A stretch of 64,000 nt of DNA, taken from NCBI GenBank assembly GCA_963555705.1, contig OY743176.1, positions 44,221,026-44,285,025 of the forward strand, read 5' to 3'. Of the stretch, positions 12,294 through 23,116 are shown in pieces; position 1 is the first letter of the stretch; each line of letters starts with the position of its first letter. The stretch is from Ligustrum vulgare. Lineage: Eukaryota > Streptophyta > Magnoliopsida > Lamiales > Oleaceae. A program made the translations under genes and the position numbers. Under the pieces are notes generated by a model, which saw only the letters and a list, made by a program, of their open reading frames with translations, had not been told where the DNA came from and searched no databases.

Positions 12294-12372
12294 CAAAGAG
12301 TGCATTCAACACCTCAAAAAAAATGTTTTGACTATCTAAAATAAAAAATGAAGTTTATGAAGCACATACTAA

Positions 12373-12528
12373 GCCTGCGTTCCGCGGCTAATTAATTTGA
12401 TTTATTTGAATTTTTTAGGTAAAATGTGTGGTTAAAAATTGAAGAGAGAAAATGTGTGTGGTTAAAAAGTGATTTGAGAAATTGTGCAAATTAAATTTTC
12501 CATTTTAATCTAGCCACCGAACGGAGGC
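12373..12528. mobile_element. Harbinger-type MITE (TAA target duplication)
   Basis: A 156 bp element with imperfect terminal inverted repeats GCCTGCGTTC and GAACGGAGGC, flanked by TAA at 12370-12372 and 12529-12531. A 3 bp TWA duplication with G-starting ends fits Tourist/PIF-Harbinger MITEs. The interior (repeated GTGTGGTTAAAAA) is shared with 61630-61793 and with fragments near 62500-62870, so it is a multi-copy family. Confidence 0.75.
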
Positions 12529-12704
12529 TAAATTGATTTATAAATTCGGCCAATGTCAAAATTAATTTAATTCAAATATTAATAACTGCTGCTCATTATT
12601 TTTTATATATTTAGTGAGATTCACTATTATTTCTCTCAATATTCCTAAAATAATTATTTTACATATAATAACATAGCTATCTTCAATTAAATAATTATTT
12701 CGAG

Positions 12705-13755
12705 TGTAATTTGCATATCGATCTCAATCCTTGAAAAAAAGTAACCAAGGTCCTAAACCTTTTATTTTTTACATTTGAAATCCTCAACCTTTAAATAAAT
12801 AGCAACACGACGTTCCTTGAGGATGGTTTCATAAAATGATTGTAAGCGGACCCAACAATCATCATATTGACCACTCATAGAAGCAATGACAGATCTAGAA
12901 ACTTTGTTTAGCTCGGGCAGACATCAATAAAAAAATTTCAGCTAGGGCAGATTTCAGTAAAATAATTATATTTTTTGAGTCGCGGTCCAAAAAATGCAAA
13001 AAAGTTTTAACTAAATTTTTTGCACCGAATCCAGCACAGGTGGCAAACCTATCTCGCCATGAGGTAGATCCGCCCCTACATAGAAGAGTAAAAGTATCTT
13101 TTTATACCATTTTATTCAAAATAGTTAAAAAAAGATTAAAAAGAAATTCATCTGCTCTAGCTAAAAGTATCTTTTTATACCATTTTATTCAAAATAGTTA
13201 AAAAAAGATTAAAAAGAAATTCATCTGCTCTAGCTAATCGTAGAGATTTTAAGTGGAGTTAGTCGCTCGCTAGTTCGGTTCTTCCACTTGTGTGTCGAGC
13301 AATGATTTATTAATACAAGCTGCTTGCGAGCTCATTGACTCATGTGCGAATCGATTCGCCAAATTGAGAGAAATATACAATTTTAATTTAAAAAAATTAA
13401 CGAGTTGTGAGTTCGAGAACAAGTCGACTCTCCTCACCAAAGGACAAGTTTGTGAGGCTAACCAAGCAGGCACTTTTATTGAACAAGGCGAGCTCAATGA
13501 CAAGTGAATTGAAATGTTCGACTTACCCTATCTAATATCCCTAGCAAATCTCTAAGCCCTAACCACACCATGGTCAAATTTTTGTTTAAGGTTTTGAGTT
13601 TTGGTCAGCTAACGGTCCTTTAGATCGAAATTGTTCAAGTGACCTGATGTATATTAAGTTAAATGTTTAGGAATATTGACACAAAATGAAAAGGTTTGAG
13701 ACTTCATGTTACGTTTTTGAAAGGTTCGGAATCCTGTTGCAATTTAGCCTAAATG
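12705..13755. mobile_element. Long imperfect inverted-repeat element (fold-back or MITE-like)
   Basis: The left arm from about 12710 (containing AACCAAGGTCCTAAACCTTT) and the reverse complement of the right arm near 13755 (containing AACATGAAGTCTCAAACCTT) look alike for roughly 100 bp, at perhaps 70 percent identity by eye. The interior has no convincing gene and contains a perfect 73 bp tandem duplication. Ends and target duplication are uncertain. Confidence 0.4.
13089..13234. repeat. Perfect tandem duplication, 2 x 73 bp
   Basis: The unit starting TAAAAGTATCTTTTTATACC occurs at 13089-13161 and 13162-13234 with no difference that I can see. This indicates a recent local duplication. Confidence 0.92.
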
Positions 13756-14026
13756 TAAAGATAGATAAATAAGCAAGTGTATTGTGTACTATTCAGTTCG
13801 TTCACAAGTTTCTCAAAGCATATGAAGTTCACCACGGGCCCTCAGTCTTTCACATTTATCCAGAAGTTCACCAGTTCCACCGAATGTTCTTATGACCTAT
13901 TTTTCTTTGCAAAAATCGTGCGAATAAATAATTTTCTACCTAAAATTTGAAAATAGTTTAACCCCTTTTTTCCCTTTTCCCTTTTGAAAAGAAATCAGGG
14001 ATACAATTGATATCTAAACCTCTAAA

Positions 14027-14451
14027 GAGAATCTCCAATAGACTTTTTATATTTAAAGAACATATTCTACATAATAGAGAGTATTTTTAAATTTAAAGAG
14101 TAAGATTTTTTACAAACTCCAACAAACTCTTTATTTTTGACTCTTTATTTTACTTTTTCATAAAAATATTTATTATCTTTCGTTATTTTTAGTTAATATT
14201 TATTTGTTAAAAAAGTGAATGACCTATGATATCAAATATGTAATAAAGAAAGCTAATGTAGGAATATTGCAAATTTGAACTTTTTGAATACATTTAATAA
14301 TAGAGATTGAGTTTAGCACTTCAAATTTGGAAAGTCAAACTCACTCTCTAATTTAAAATGTTAAAGTAGAGAACCTATTGGAGTGAGATTTTATGGGCTG
14401 GCTCTACAAAATATAGAGCATCTCAAGTTTAGAGAGCCTATTGGAGATACT
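14027..14451. mobile_element. MITE with CTCCAATAG terminal inverted repeats
   Basis: Left end GAGAATCTCCAATAGACT; reverse complement of the right end GAGTATCTCCAATAGGCT, giving 18 bp inverted repeats with few mismatches. About 425 bp, AT-rich, non-coding. The interior resembles 58085-58400. Flanks CTCTAAAG and CTCTAATA may be a decayed 8 bp duplication, which would fit hAT. Confidence 0.65.
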
Positions 14452-14850
14452 CTAATACTATATAACTGGAGAAAGAGTGGCCAGATGACCAGTCCAACTA
14501 TGAATAGGCTGACTCACAGTCACAGTCGATATATATTTAATTGGGTTGGCGATGGATTTGAGTGGATTGGGGTGAGTTTCTTATTTAATTATTTCGGTTA
14601 TTTTATGTTAAAAATGAAAGGACAACTTTAACCTTCACTTAATTGGTCAAAAAAGGTAAAATCATTTTTCTTTAGTCAACTAACCGACATATGGACAATT
14701 TCCATCTATATGTGATGTGTCTAATAAGTGCATTTTGTACATTTATTTGTGTTCTAAAATTAAGCAATTGTTCTGTAATTTTAATAGATGTTCTACTTAA
14801 TTCATGGTTAAATGCATTCAAGACTCAATGATATACTATAAAAGTGGAAG

Positions 14851-15310
14851 TAGGGATGGAAAAATGGCTCGTCGACTCGGGCCGCTCGGGCTCGGCTCGG
14901 AAAAAGCTCGGACTAAGCTCGTCTCGCGGCTCAAGATTTCGAGCCGAGCTTTTTTTTGAGAGACGGACTTTGGCTCGGCTTGGCTCGAGCCAAAAAAAAG
15001 CCCGCTAAAAAAGCTCAATGGGAGCTTGAACAATGAATTTCGACCACGAGTTCGGCTCAACTTGCTATATATACACATTTTCAATAAAAATTTAATGAAT
15101 TTTTGCTATAAAAATAAGAGAAAAAGTAAAAGTTAGGGACTTGGCTCGGCTCAGCTAGGAAAAAGCTCGAGTCGAGCCTTATTTTTGGGGACGAGCTTTA
15201 GCTCGGCTCGGCTCGGGCCAAAAAAAGCTCGACCCCAAAAAGTTCGAGCCAAGTTCGAGCCTTGATCTTCGGCTCACGAGCCGGCTCCGCTCGGCTCGTT
15301 GACACTCCTA
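14851..15310. mobile_element. hAT-type MITE, GC-rich, with 8 bp target duplication
   Basis: A 460 bp unit made of repeated GGCTCGGCTCG-like blocks. It begins TAGGGATGG and ends CACTCCTA, inverted ends of hAT type, and is flanked by AGTGGAAG at 14843-14850 and 15311-15318. The exact 8 bp duplication is diagnostic of hAT insertion. The interior is a strong self-complementary, CG-rich sequence in an otherwise AT-rich locus. No coding. Confidence 0.85.
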
Positions 15311-15880
15311 AGTGGAAGACCAAAATTGAGAATGAATCAAGGGCTAAATGGAAAAAAATCAAGAGTTGAAGGGCTTAATTGCACTTATTTAAAAGATGAC
15401 AGGCTTACATTGCAATAACACATGGAGGACCAAAAACATAGTTTCCTCAAGTGATCACCTTGGTATAACCAAGTGATTGCCTAAGGGTAATTGAGGAAGG
15501 TTGAACCACAAGTTGCTTGGCACAAACGATGGCCAAATTCTATTTTCTTTTTAACTTAATTTCTATTAAGTTTTTGGGCTTTGGACTGGATTTTCTTGAC
15601 ATTATAAATTCTGAGGCATGAAAATCAGAAGGAAGAACATCACCTAGTTTGGGATTAAAGAACAAGAGAACATCATAGTTTGCATCAATATTTCATCTAA
15701 CGAAGATACATTTTCAAGAGATGAATTAAATAAATTCTTGATGTTTATTCCAAATCAGGATGTTAGACTAAATTCTCAATTGTATTAGGATCAAGATGAA
15801 GCTTTATTTTTAGATTATTAATTTAATATTTTTTATTAATTTTGAGCTATTAATATTATTTAGATTCGAGAAACTGAAAA
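15311..15880. other. Interval without recognisable gene
   Basis: Lies between the hAT MITE and the 3' remains of the minus-strand copia. No motif identified. Confidence 0.45.
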
Positions 15881-17147
15881 CTAGTTAGACATATTAATTT
15901 CCATGAAGTCCGATACTATACATGTGTATCCTGCAAGATGTGAATTAGAGTTAATACTATACCACAACCCAAAATTAGATGTACTGTTAACGTATCGAAT
16001 GATTTGTTTAGGTGTCAAGTGAGATTCTTTTGGTTTGGTTTGATATAGTGTACAAACTTTAACACTGAAGGCTATGTCAAGACAACTTGCAGTTTGGTAC
16101 AACAGACTGCCTATCATGCTCTGGTACAAAAGGAAGTCTACTTTTACACCGGATTTTTTGCGTACTTTGTTTGAGCAATAAGATCCTGCTTCAACCTGTT
16201 TGACCTGCAAGCCCAAGAAATAGTACATTTCACCAACACACTCAACTCAAATTTGTTTTATATAAGTGTAACAAACTCCCTATATTTTGTTTCCAAAGTA
16301 GATCCAGACACAATATCGTCAACGTAGATTTGTAAAACTATTAATCCAGATTAGAGATGTAATGTTTGATGAATAATGTCTTTTCAGATCGTTCCCTTTG
16401 TACCCCTACTCTAGCAAGAACATTGTAAGATTTTCATACTAAGCACGAGGATCTTGTTTAAATCCATTGGCCTTTTCATTCAGAACTCCATTTAGAAATG
16501 CACTTTTGACATCCATCTGCTGGAGTTTAAATCCCAATTGAAATCCAATAGATGATAGAAGTCTAATGGATATTACAGTCTTGTAATAGGTGAAAACATC
16601 TCATCAAAGTCTACCCATTCACTTAAGCATATAACCGTGCTACTAATCTTGCCATTCTCTGAAAAAAATGTCATGCTCATCTAACTTATTTTTGAAGATA
16701 TACTTTGTTCTAATGATGTTGGTGCTCTTTGATCAAGGTATCAACTCCTGTACATTATTTTGTTCAAATTGAGCAAATTCTCCATGCATTACAGGGACCC
16801 AATTCTCATATTCAAGTTCTTTTGTAATATTTTTAAGCTCAATCTGTGAAGTGTATCAGATATTTCCTAGTTTAATAGATGCCTTCTTCTAGTAAGAATT
16901 CCTTCTCCATGATTAGAGAGCAAATTATCTCGATGATGTGCATTTTGTATCCAGGTAGGTGGCTGCCATCTAGCTTGATGTTCAGGCAAGTCAGAATTGT
17001 CAGCAGCAGAAGCATCTTTTCTAGAACAAACTTTCGGTGATCCCCTCTGACTAGAACTTCCTATATTACAAGCACGATCTTATAAACAGTTCTAATTTGT
17101 TTTCCTAAGTCCAGAATTCTAGGTTTCTGCGAATAAGAAGAGAAATC
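15881..17147 (-). pseudogene. Copia RT and RNase H region, broken
   Basis: The minus strand encodes QQMDVKSAFLNG-like RT sequence near 16520, the catalytic YVDDIVSG at about 16345-16303, and a 115-codon frame (16228-15881). That frame starts MYYFLGLQVKQ and includes SMIGSLLYQTASCLDIAFSV and IIRYVNSTSNFGLWYS, classic Ty1/copia RT-connection and RNase H sequence. It ends prematurely in RNase H. The expected upstream part continues on the far side of gypsy-2. Confidence 0.85.
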
Positions 17148-17152
17148 ATCAT
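17148..17152. repeat. Gypsy-2 target-site duplication, left copy
   Basis: ATCAT here and ATCAT at 35332-35336 flank the gypsy-2 LTR ends. Confidence 0.85.
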
Positions 17153-18074
17153 TGATGAGTTCCGGAGTGGCTCGACGAACGTTGCCCTTGCACGTGCCCG
17201 TAGGACCAATAACGAGGCAAAGAGCCAAAAGAATCAAGCAGGAAATGCAAGGATTCATGCAAGCATGGATGGACGAGTGGTCGAGTGCAAAGACTTCATT
17301 TACGTTGCATAACAAAGTGGAAGAGGAGCCAAAGTTATTGCAATGCATTGGGATCAAGGAAGGACAAGAAAATAAGGCAGAAGTGGAATCACGGCCGTAA
17401 CACCTCTTTCACGGCCGTAAAATCATGTTGGCAGATTTTGGACAAAAAGGCCTTCACGGCCGTAACATATCTTCTCACGGCCGTAAACTGAAATAGAAGA
17501 CTTACGGCCGTAATCAAAGTCTCACGGCCGTAACCCAGGATTTTGTAACTTTTAATTTTTGTTCAGAAGGTCGCTTACGGCCGTAAAATAAATAGTCACG
17601 GCCGTAACATTTGTTTTGCTTTTTAGACCGTAAGTCACTTACGGCCGTAAACTTAAAAGTTACGGCCGTAAATTAGCGCCGCAATTAAAACCTAGTTTAG
17701 GCGTATTAGGCTAATTTTAATTCTAGTTATTTTTGGTTACTTTATTTTGTTAGCCTATATGTATGGCTTTATTCAGCATTGTAAAAAACAACTTTTATTC
17801 TTGAGATTAATGATATTGAAGGTGAGATATTCCCTTAATTTTCTTCGTGTTCTCGTCGAACAAATTGAACTTATCAAAGGATTTGACAACCTTTGTGGCG
17901 TTCCCCCTTTGTGGTTCTTATCTCCGCATCGTAACGGGTTTTGGATTTAATATACCCATAGTTCTTGCGTCGTGAGGTCGGGGTTGCATTGTTACCGTCT
18001 ACTATCTTGGATTTTAGAGCTTTTCGGCGTTTAATTCCGCGTGTTCTTAGTGATCCCCGTATCGGATCACATCA
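17153..18074 (+). repeat. Gypsy-2 5' LTR
   Basis: It starts TGATGAGTTCCGG and ends GATCACATCA two bases before the primer-binding site. It contains a palindrome array (17392-17671) and, near its left end, an open frame (17152-17400) with GPITRQRAKRIKQ, the integrase tail that is read from the 3' LTR in an intact element. Confidence 0.93.
17392..17671. repeat. LTR array of TTACGGCCGTAA-type palindromes
   Basis: About ten copies of (T/C)(T/C)ACGGCCGTAA plus a partial one (GACCGTAAGTCA) lie at irregular 15-55 bp spacing, all centred on the EagI-like core CGGCCG. The same array in the 3' LTR (26846-26877 and 34713-34927) has decayed at several CpGs (CGGTCG, CGGCTG). Possible role as a binding site for a dimeric factor or as a methylation target; function is unproven. 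Confidence 0.9.
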
Positions 18075-18076
18075 TC

Positions 18077-18088
18077 TGGTATCAGAGC
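18077..18088 (+). other. Gypsy-2 primer-binding site (initiator tRNA-Met type)
   Basis: TGGTATCAGAGC starts two bases after the LTR end. This is the sequence complementary to the 3' end of plant initiator tRNA-Met used by most plant LTR retrotransposons. Confidence 0.93.
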
Positions 18089-18713
18089 CTGTCTCTAAAT
18101 CCAATTATTTAGTATTCCAGTTCTTTTTCTTTTATTTACAGTTATTAATCATTCAAAAAAAAAAATCCATTCCAATTCTTGTTTCTTGAAATTTCTCCAT
18201 AAAATTCAAGATTTGCCAATTTCTGTTTTCTTGTTCTTGATTATTCTTGTTGAATAAGATATTAAAAAAAAAGAAAAAAAGAAACCAATTCCGAAAATTA
18301 CAAAAAAAAAAAAAAAAAAAAAGAGATAGTTGTTGATTTGAACAAGAAACCAAGAAAATAATCTTTGGCAAATCTTTCCAACAAATCCTTGTTTCCATAA
18401 AATTCCTTATTCTTGTTTCCATAAAACTTCTTCTTGCAATAGAATTCTTGTTTCCATAATTTCTTTCTTAAATTTCCTAATTCCAATATTTTCCATCAAC
18501 TTTCCTTATTTGCACTTTGGGGTTTATTCCACAAGGACCAAATCCGTGACTAGTTTGGTGGGTTCTTTGAGAACGTGGGAAAAAGGGAATAGAGAGGAAA
18601 AAGGCAGAGTGGTGAGATTAATAGAGGGAAAAAGCCAAATTGAGTGATACACGAGCGATAAAAACACGTGAGGATCTTTATTTAAATTTTTCTCTTTTTC
18701 TTTATTACTAACC
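18089..18713 (+). other. Gypsy-2 untranslated leader
   Basis: AT-rich leader between the primer-binding site and gag, with a poly-A run near 18300-18320 and repeated TTCTTGTTTCCATAA blocks. Short minus-strand frames here are low-complexity and not genes. Confidence 0.7.
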
Positions 18714-21700
18714 ATGTCACAGAAGGAAGTTTCGTCGACAGAAAAGGATCTTCAAGATTTCAAAATGCTGGCAATGGTGGAGGAACGTTTTGCAAAACTG
18801 GAGGCGAGGTTGGATGTCAAGTTGGAAGCAAAATTTGGTCCACAATCCGGCGTGAATGTGGAAAGGGCTACTAATTCGGGGGAGACACGAGGTGCGGGAA
18901 ATGTTCAACCACATCAGGAACAACCGCGCAATTTTCCTAATTTACGGAGACCACTAAGGTATGACTTCAACCCACAATTTAGAGCTAGGAATGAACGTGT
19001 TGAGGTTGTTGATAGTGATGAGGATAGTGGTGAATTATCTATTACTAGTGTTGGTAGGAGACGAGATCGGGGAGAAAGACGTGATAGGGGATATAGGCGT
19101 GATCGTAGGGATGATGTAGATGGACATGTTGGTAACATTAAAATGTCCATTCCCTCGTTTCAAGGTAAGAGTAATACAGACGTTTATTTTGAATGGGAAA
19201 AGAGGGTAGAATTAATTTTTGATTGTCATAATTATTCTGAAGTTAAAAAGGTTAAATTGGCAGTCGTAGAATTTACCGATTATGCTATAGTATGGTGGGA
19301 TCAATTGGTTACTAGTAAAAGGAGGAATGGGGAGAGGCCAATTGAAACTTGGGATGAGTTGAAGGCTCTTATGAGAAAACGATTCGTGCCTGGACATTAC
19401 TATAGGGATCTCTACCAAATATTACAAACCCTTTCCCAAGGTAGTAAAAGTGTGGAGGATAACCATAGGGAGATGGAAGTTGCCATGATTAGGGCAAATA
19501 TAGAGGAAGACTCGGAGGCAACCATGGCTAGGTTTTTAAATGGTTTAAATCGAGATATTGCTAATGTTATTGAATTGCAGCATTATATCGATTTGGGGGA
19601 GATGCTTCACATGGCCATGAAAGTGGAGCGACAATTAAAAAGGAAGGGAACTTCAAAATTCTATACAAGTTCCAATTCTTTTGGTAAGTCTACATGGAGT
19701 GGGACTTCTAAAAATGATGGGGTTGTATAGCGACCCAGAATTTTTATGCAATAAATAATTATTTTAATATTTAGAAAATTGAGTCGCTATTGTTTTGAAA
19801 TTTATGCCGCGACGAATTCGTCTAGCCAAGTCAAGAAATATCGAATTTGTTCGATTTTAAATTAAAATCCGAATTTCTATAATTATATTATTTTAATTAA
19901 AGTATCATTTTCAAAATCATTTTAATTCCAATATTCCTTATTAAATTATTTTAAGTCCAAAATATGTAATTCAATTTTTATCTCAAAATTCATCCATTCT
20001 CAGATTTATTTTCAGTCCAAAATATATCTGTTTTAAATACATTTCTTAATCAAAGTTAGTCAATTTTCTAAGCCATAGCCACCACCCACAAATTCCTTTT
20101 CAGCTCCATTATTATCAGCATCAATCCATAGCCACGAACCTTCATTATATTAAACCATAATTGTACAAGCAAAGCATCTTCATCATTATCATCATCTACC
20201 CCATCTTCATTTCAATACTCATGGCACAACTCACACTTCCATGTACTTAGATTCCACAATACAATATATATAAGCATACATCTTCATCACCATTCAGAAA
20301 TCAAATTCAACCCACTATATCACCATTATCATCTCCATCTTAGCAACTACTGCACAAACCATTTACACTGCAATCAGTATCATCACTGTCAAGTTACCAC
20401 CTCCAACTCACAAATTTGCCAACCAGTAGCCAATCACCAATGATCCACACTGCACCCATCATCCTCATCAGTACGCTGCCTCCACGATCACCAAACTCAT
20501 CCCTGCAATCACCGTCACCATCCCTGCAACCTCCACAGTCACGGCCACCAAGCTGCCAAATTCCACTATCTGCTTCAGCCCTCCTTCATCACAATTCACA
20601 CTGTCACTGCATCACCACATTTCATCATCACCAATCATCATCACAACCAAGAATTTCCCCCCCAATACCAGAACCTCCACCGGAAGCAATCACCACAATC
20701 AAATCAATTCACCGCTTACAACCCTTCGCAGCCACAACCAAACCTCGACGGCATCATGAATATCACCAGTCCACTGCCCTCAATTCAAGAAATCACCCAA
20801 CCACCACACCGCAGTCCAACCACCAAACTCTGCCCACTATCATAAATCAAACACTCAAAATCCAAACCAAAAACCCAGGATTTAACGTAAACCAGTTACT
20901 TACCTCAAGCGCTGCTCCCTTCGCCGGAATCTCAAAACCCAATCGCGAACTCCAAGCCTCGGTTTAGCTATATCTCGCACCTAAACCGCATAAAAACTTA
21001 GTCTACCACCCCTCCCGCAGTTCGCCGCACCTGCGCCGGAGTATTCGCTGGCAACTCCGTCGGACAGTGACCTTCTTCCGTCTTTCCGATCGCGAGTGAG
21101 AGAGGGTTAGGTCGTGAGACAGAGAGTGGTTTTGAGAGAGAAAATGTTGATTTTAATATTTTAAGTTTTCGGAAATTACCTTTTAGTCCTCAAGTTTAAA
21201 AGGTTTTCAAATTAGTCCCTATGTTTTCAAAAACTATCATTTCAGTCCTTTAAGTTTTAAATGAGTTTTAATCAGCCCTTTCATTTTCAAAATCTATTAT
21301 TTCAGTCACTGTTGATTTACTTTTAAGCCAAGTTTTAAAAGTATTCATTTTAGTCCCTCAACTTTCAAAGTATTCATTTTAGTCCCTCAACTTTCAAAAC
21401 ATCAATTTTAGTCCTCAAAATATAATTTATCATTTTGAACTATATATTCGATATACTAAAGTGACTTATTGGCTAAGACGAAGCGTACGGAGAATTTAAA
21501 GAAATTGAAGTCATTCCCGCTCAACTTTGCACTCGTCGGATTTGAGGTAGACTCGCACTTATTAATTGATTTAAATTATGATTTCATATGAATGTCATGT
21601 GACTTGTGAAAGTCAATTTTTAAGAAAAACAAGTATGTTTTTATGAAAGGTAAATATACCTTATGTTGTTATGAAAAGTAAGTATGTTTTTATGAAAAGA

Positions 21701-23095
21701 AAATATACTTTATGTTTTTACGAAAAGTAAGTATACCCTATGCTTCACGAAAATGTTTTTTTGGATCATTGCTATGAAATCAATCTACCAAGATTGTTTT
21801 GGGTCCCATATGATAAGTTATGATATGTTAAGGGGACCGGAGTTTTAGTAGCGCTACACATAAGAATTCTTGCCACCTAAGTTCGGTAACATTCTTGTGT
21901 CTCCTATGTTTATGAGGATTTGCCACGAAGTTCGGTAAAATTCCTATGTTTCCATATGTTTATGAGGATTTGCCACCTAAGTTCGGTAAAATTCCTGTCG
22001 CATATGTTTATGAGGATTTCGATCCTATCTTATGTTATGATGCAATTGATCCCTATGAATTTCAGAAAATTATGCTTGGTATACTTACTACATAAGAATT
22101 CTTGCCACCTAAGTTCGGTAAAATTCTTATGTTTATGAGGATTTCGATCTTATCCTATGTTATGATGAAAACTTACTGTTATTATGATTTTACTGCATAA
22201 GAATTCTTGCCACCTAAGTTCGGTAAAGTTCTTGTGTCTCCCTATGTTTATGAGGATTTCAATCCTATCTTATGTTATGCTTTCAAAAGAAATTATGCTC
22301 GGCATAATTAAAATGTTTTTATAAGTATATGGTTTTCAAAGAGCTAATTTCAAAGAGCCTATGATTTGCAAAATATGTCCCGTGCTGTAATGCACAATAT
22401 GAGTTTTATCAAGAGCCGTTTTATAAAGAAGCTCTATCAATGACCGTTTTATAAAGAGCCGGGATTTATGTGTTTAATCATCTTATAAATTAAATTAATT
22501 TGCGATGAGTCTACTGAGTATTTCCCCCATGAAATACTCACCCTACTTTTTAACAGTTTTGCAGATTTCGGAGACGGTGGCGAGCGATGAATGATGGTGG
22601 CAATAATCGTTGAACGGTTGAAAGTTTGACGTTAATGATTTCCGTATTTTCCAAACAATCGAATAATTTAGAGAAGTTCATTTATTTGAGAAATTATGAT
22701 ATTGGCAATTTCTTTACAATATTAATGGTTCGATTTACTATTTCAAATGGTTTCATAAATGTTTTCAATTTTAGCGGCCATTACAGTTTATTTAATGTTG
22801 CCAAAAATGAATTTCAATTATTTCTTCCGCAAAAATATTATTCGAAAAATTTAGACAGAAAATGACGTAGTGAATCGGGTATACGGAACTCGGGGCGCTA
22901 CAGGTTGTGCAGAAAAATAAATTTGAGGCACCAAAGGGAAAAATAGAGCCACCCAACAAAGGTAAAATTGCTTTTGATTCTCAAACTCCTAGGACTAGAG
23001 ATATTCGTTGTTTTAAATGTTCCGGCTTAGGACATATTTCTTCACAATGTCCAAATAAACGAATATTGGTTATGCGTGACGGGGTATTAAGTTAG
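18714..23095 (+). pseudogene. Gypsy-2 gag, interrupted by a solo-LTR-like insertion
   Basis: The frame opens at ATG 18714 (MSQKEVSST...). An Arg/Asp-rich N-terminal third leads to the retrotransposon gag domain from about residue 144 (IPSFQGKSNTDVYFEWEKRV, WDELKALMRKRFVPGHYY). It is cut at codon 338 by the insertion at 19726. Removing the insertion and one target copy makes the frame run straight on from NDGVV to QKNKF at about 22908. The CCHC zinc knuckle CFKCSGLGHISSQC follows near 23010. A TAG at 23093 then separates gag from pol in the same frame, so gag-pol was probably one polyprotein and the TAG a mutation. Gag packages the element RNA. Confidence 0.88.
19726..22902 (+). mobile_element. 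Solo-LTR-like element, copy 1 (3177 bp), in gypsy-2 gag
   Basis: It begins TATAGCGACCCAG (probably TGTAGCG originally) and ends CGGGGCGCTACA, flanked by GGTTG at 19721-19725 and 22903-22907. It shares ends and interior with 35607-40953 (same orientation) and 36578-39295 (opposite). The ends form a short inverted repeat, TGTAGCG(A/C)CCC. There is no primer-binding site, polypurine tract or pol sequence, so a solo LTR of a long-LTR gypsy family is the simplest reading; a non-autonomous DNA element is the alternative. About five tandem units containing TGCCACCTAAGTTCGGTAA lie at 21860-22235. The 183-codon frame at 20416-20967 is Pro/His/Thr-rich low complexity and not supported as a gene. Confidence 0.75.
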
Positions 23096-23116
23096 GAGGA
23101 TGAGAAAGAGGGAGAA

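Noticed and set aside
17392..17671. CRISPR-like regular repeat array
   Set aside because: The repeats are 12 bp palindromes with irregular spacing inside a plant LTR, with no leader or cas genes.
20416..20967. 183-codon plus-strand ORF rich in Pro, His, Ser and Thr
   Set aside because: It lies wholly inside a solo-LTR-like element, has a low-complexity composition from CAC/CCA/TCA-rich DNA, and the equivalent region of the sister copies does not keep the frame.
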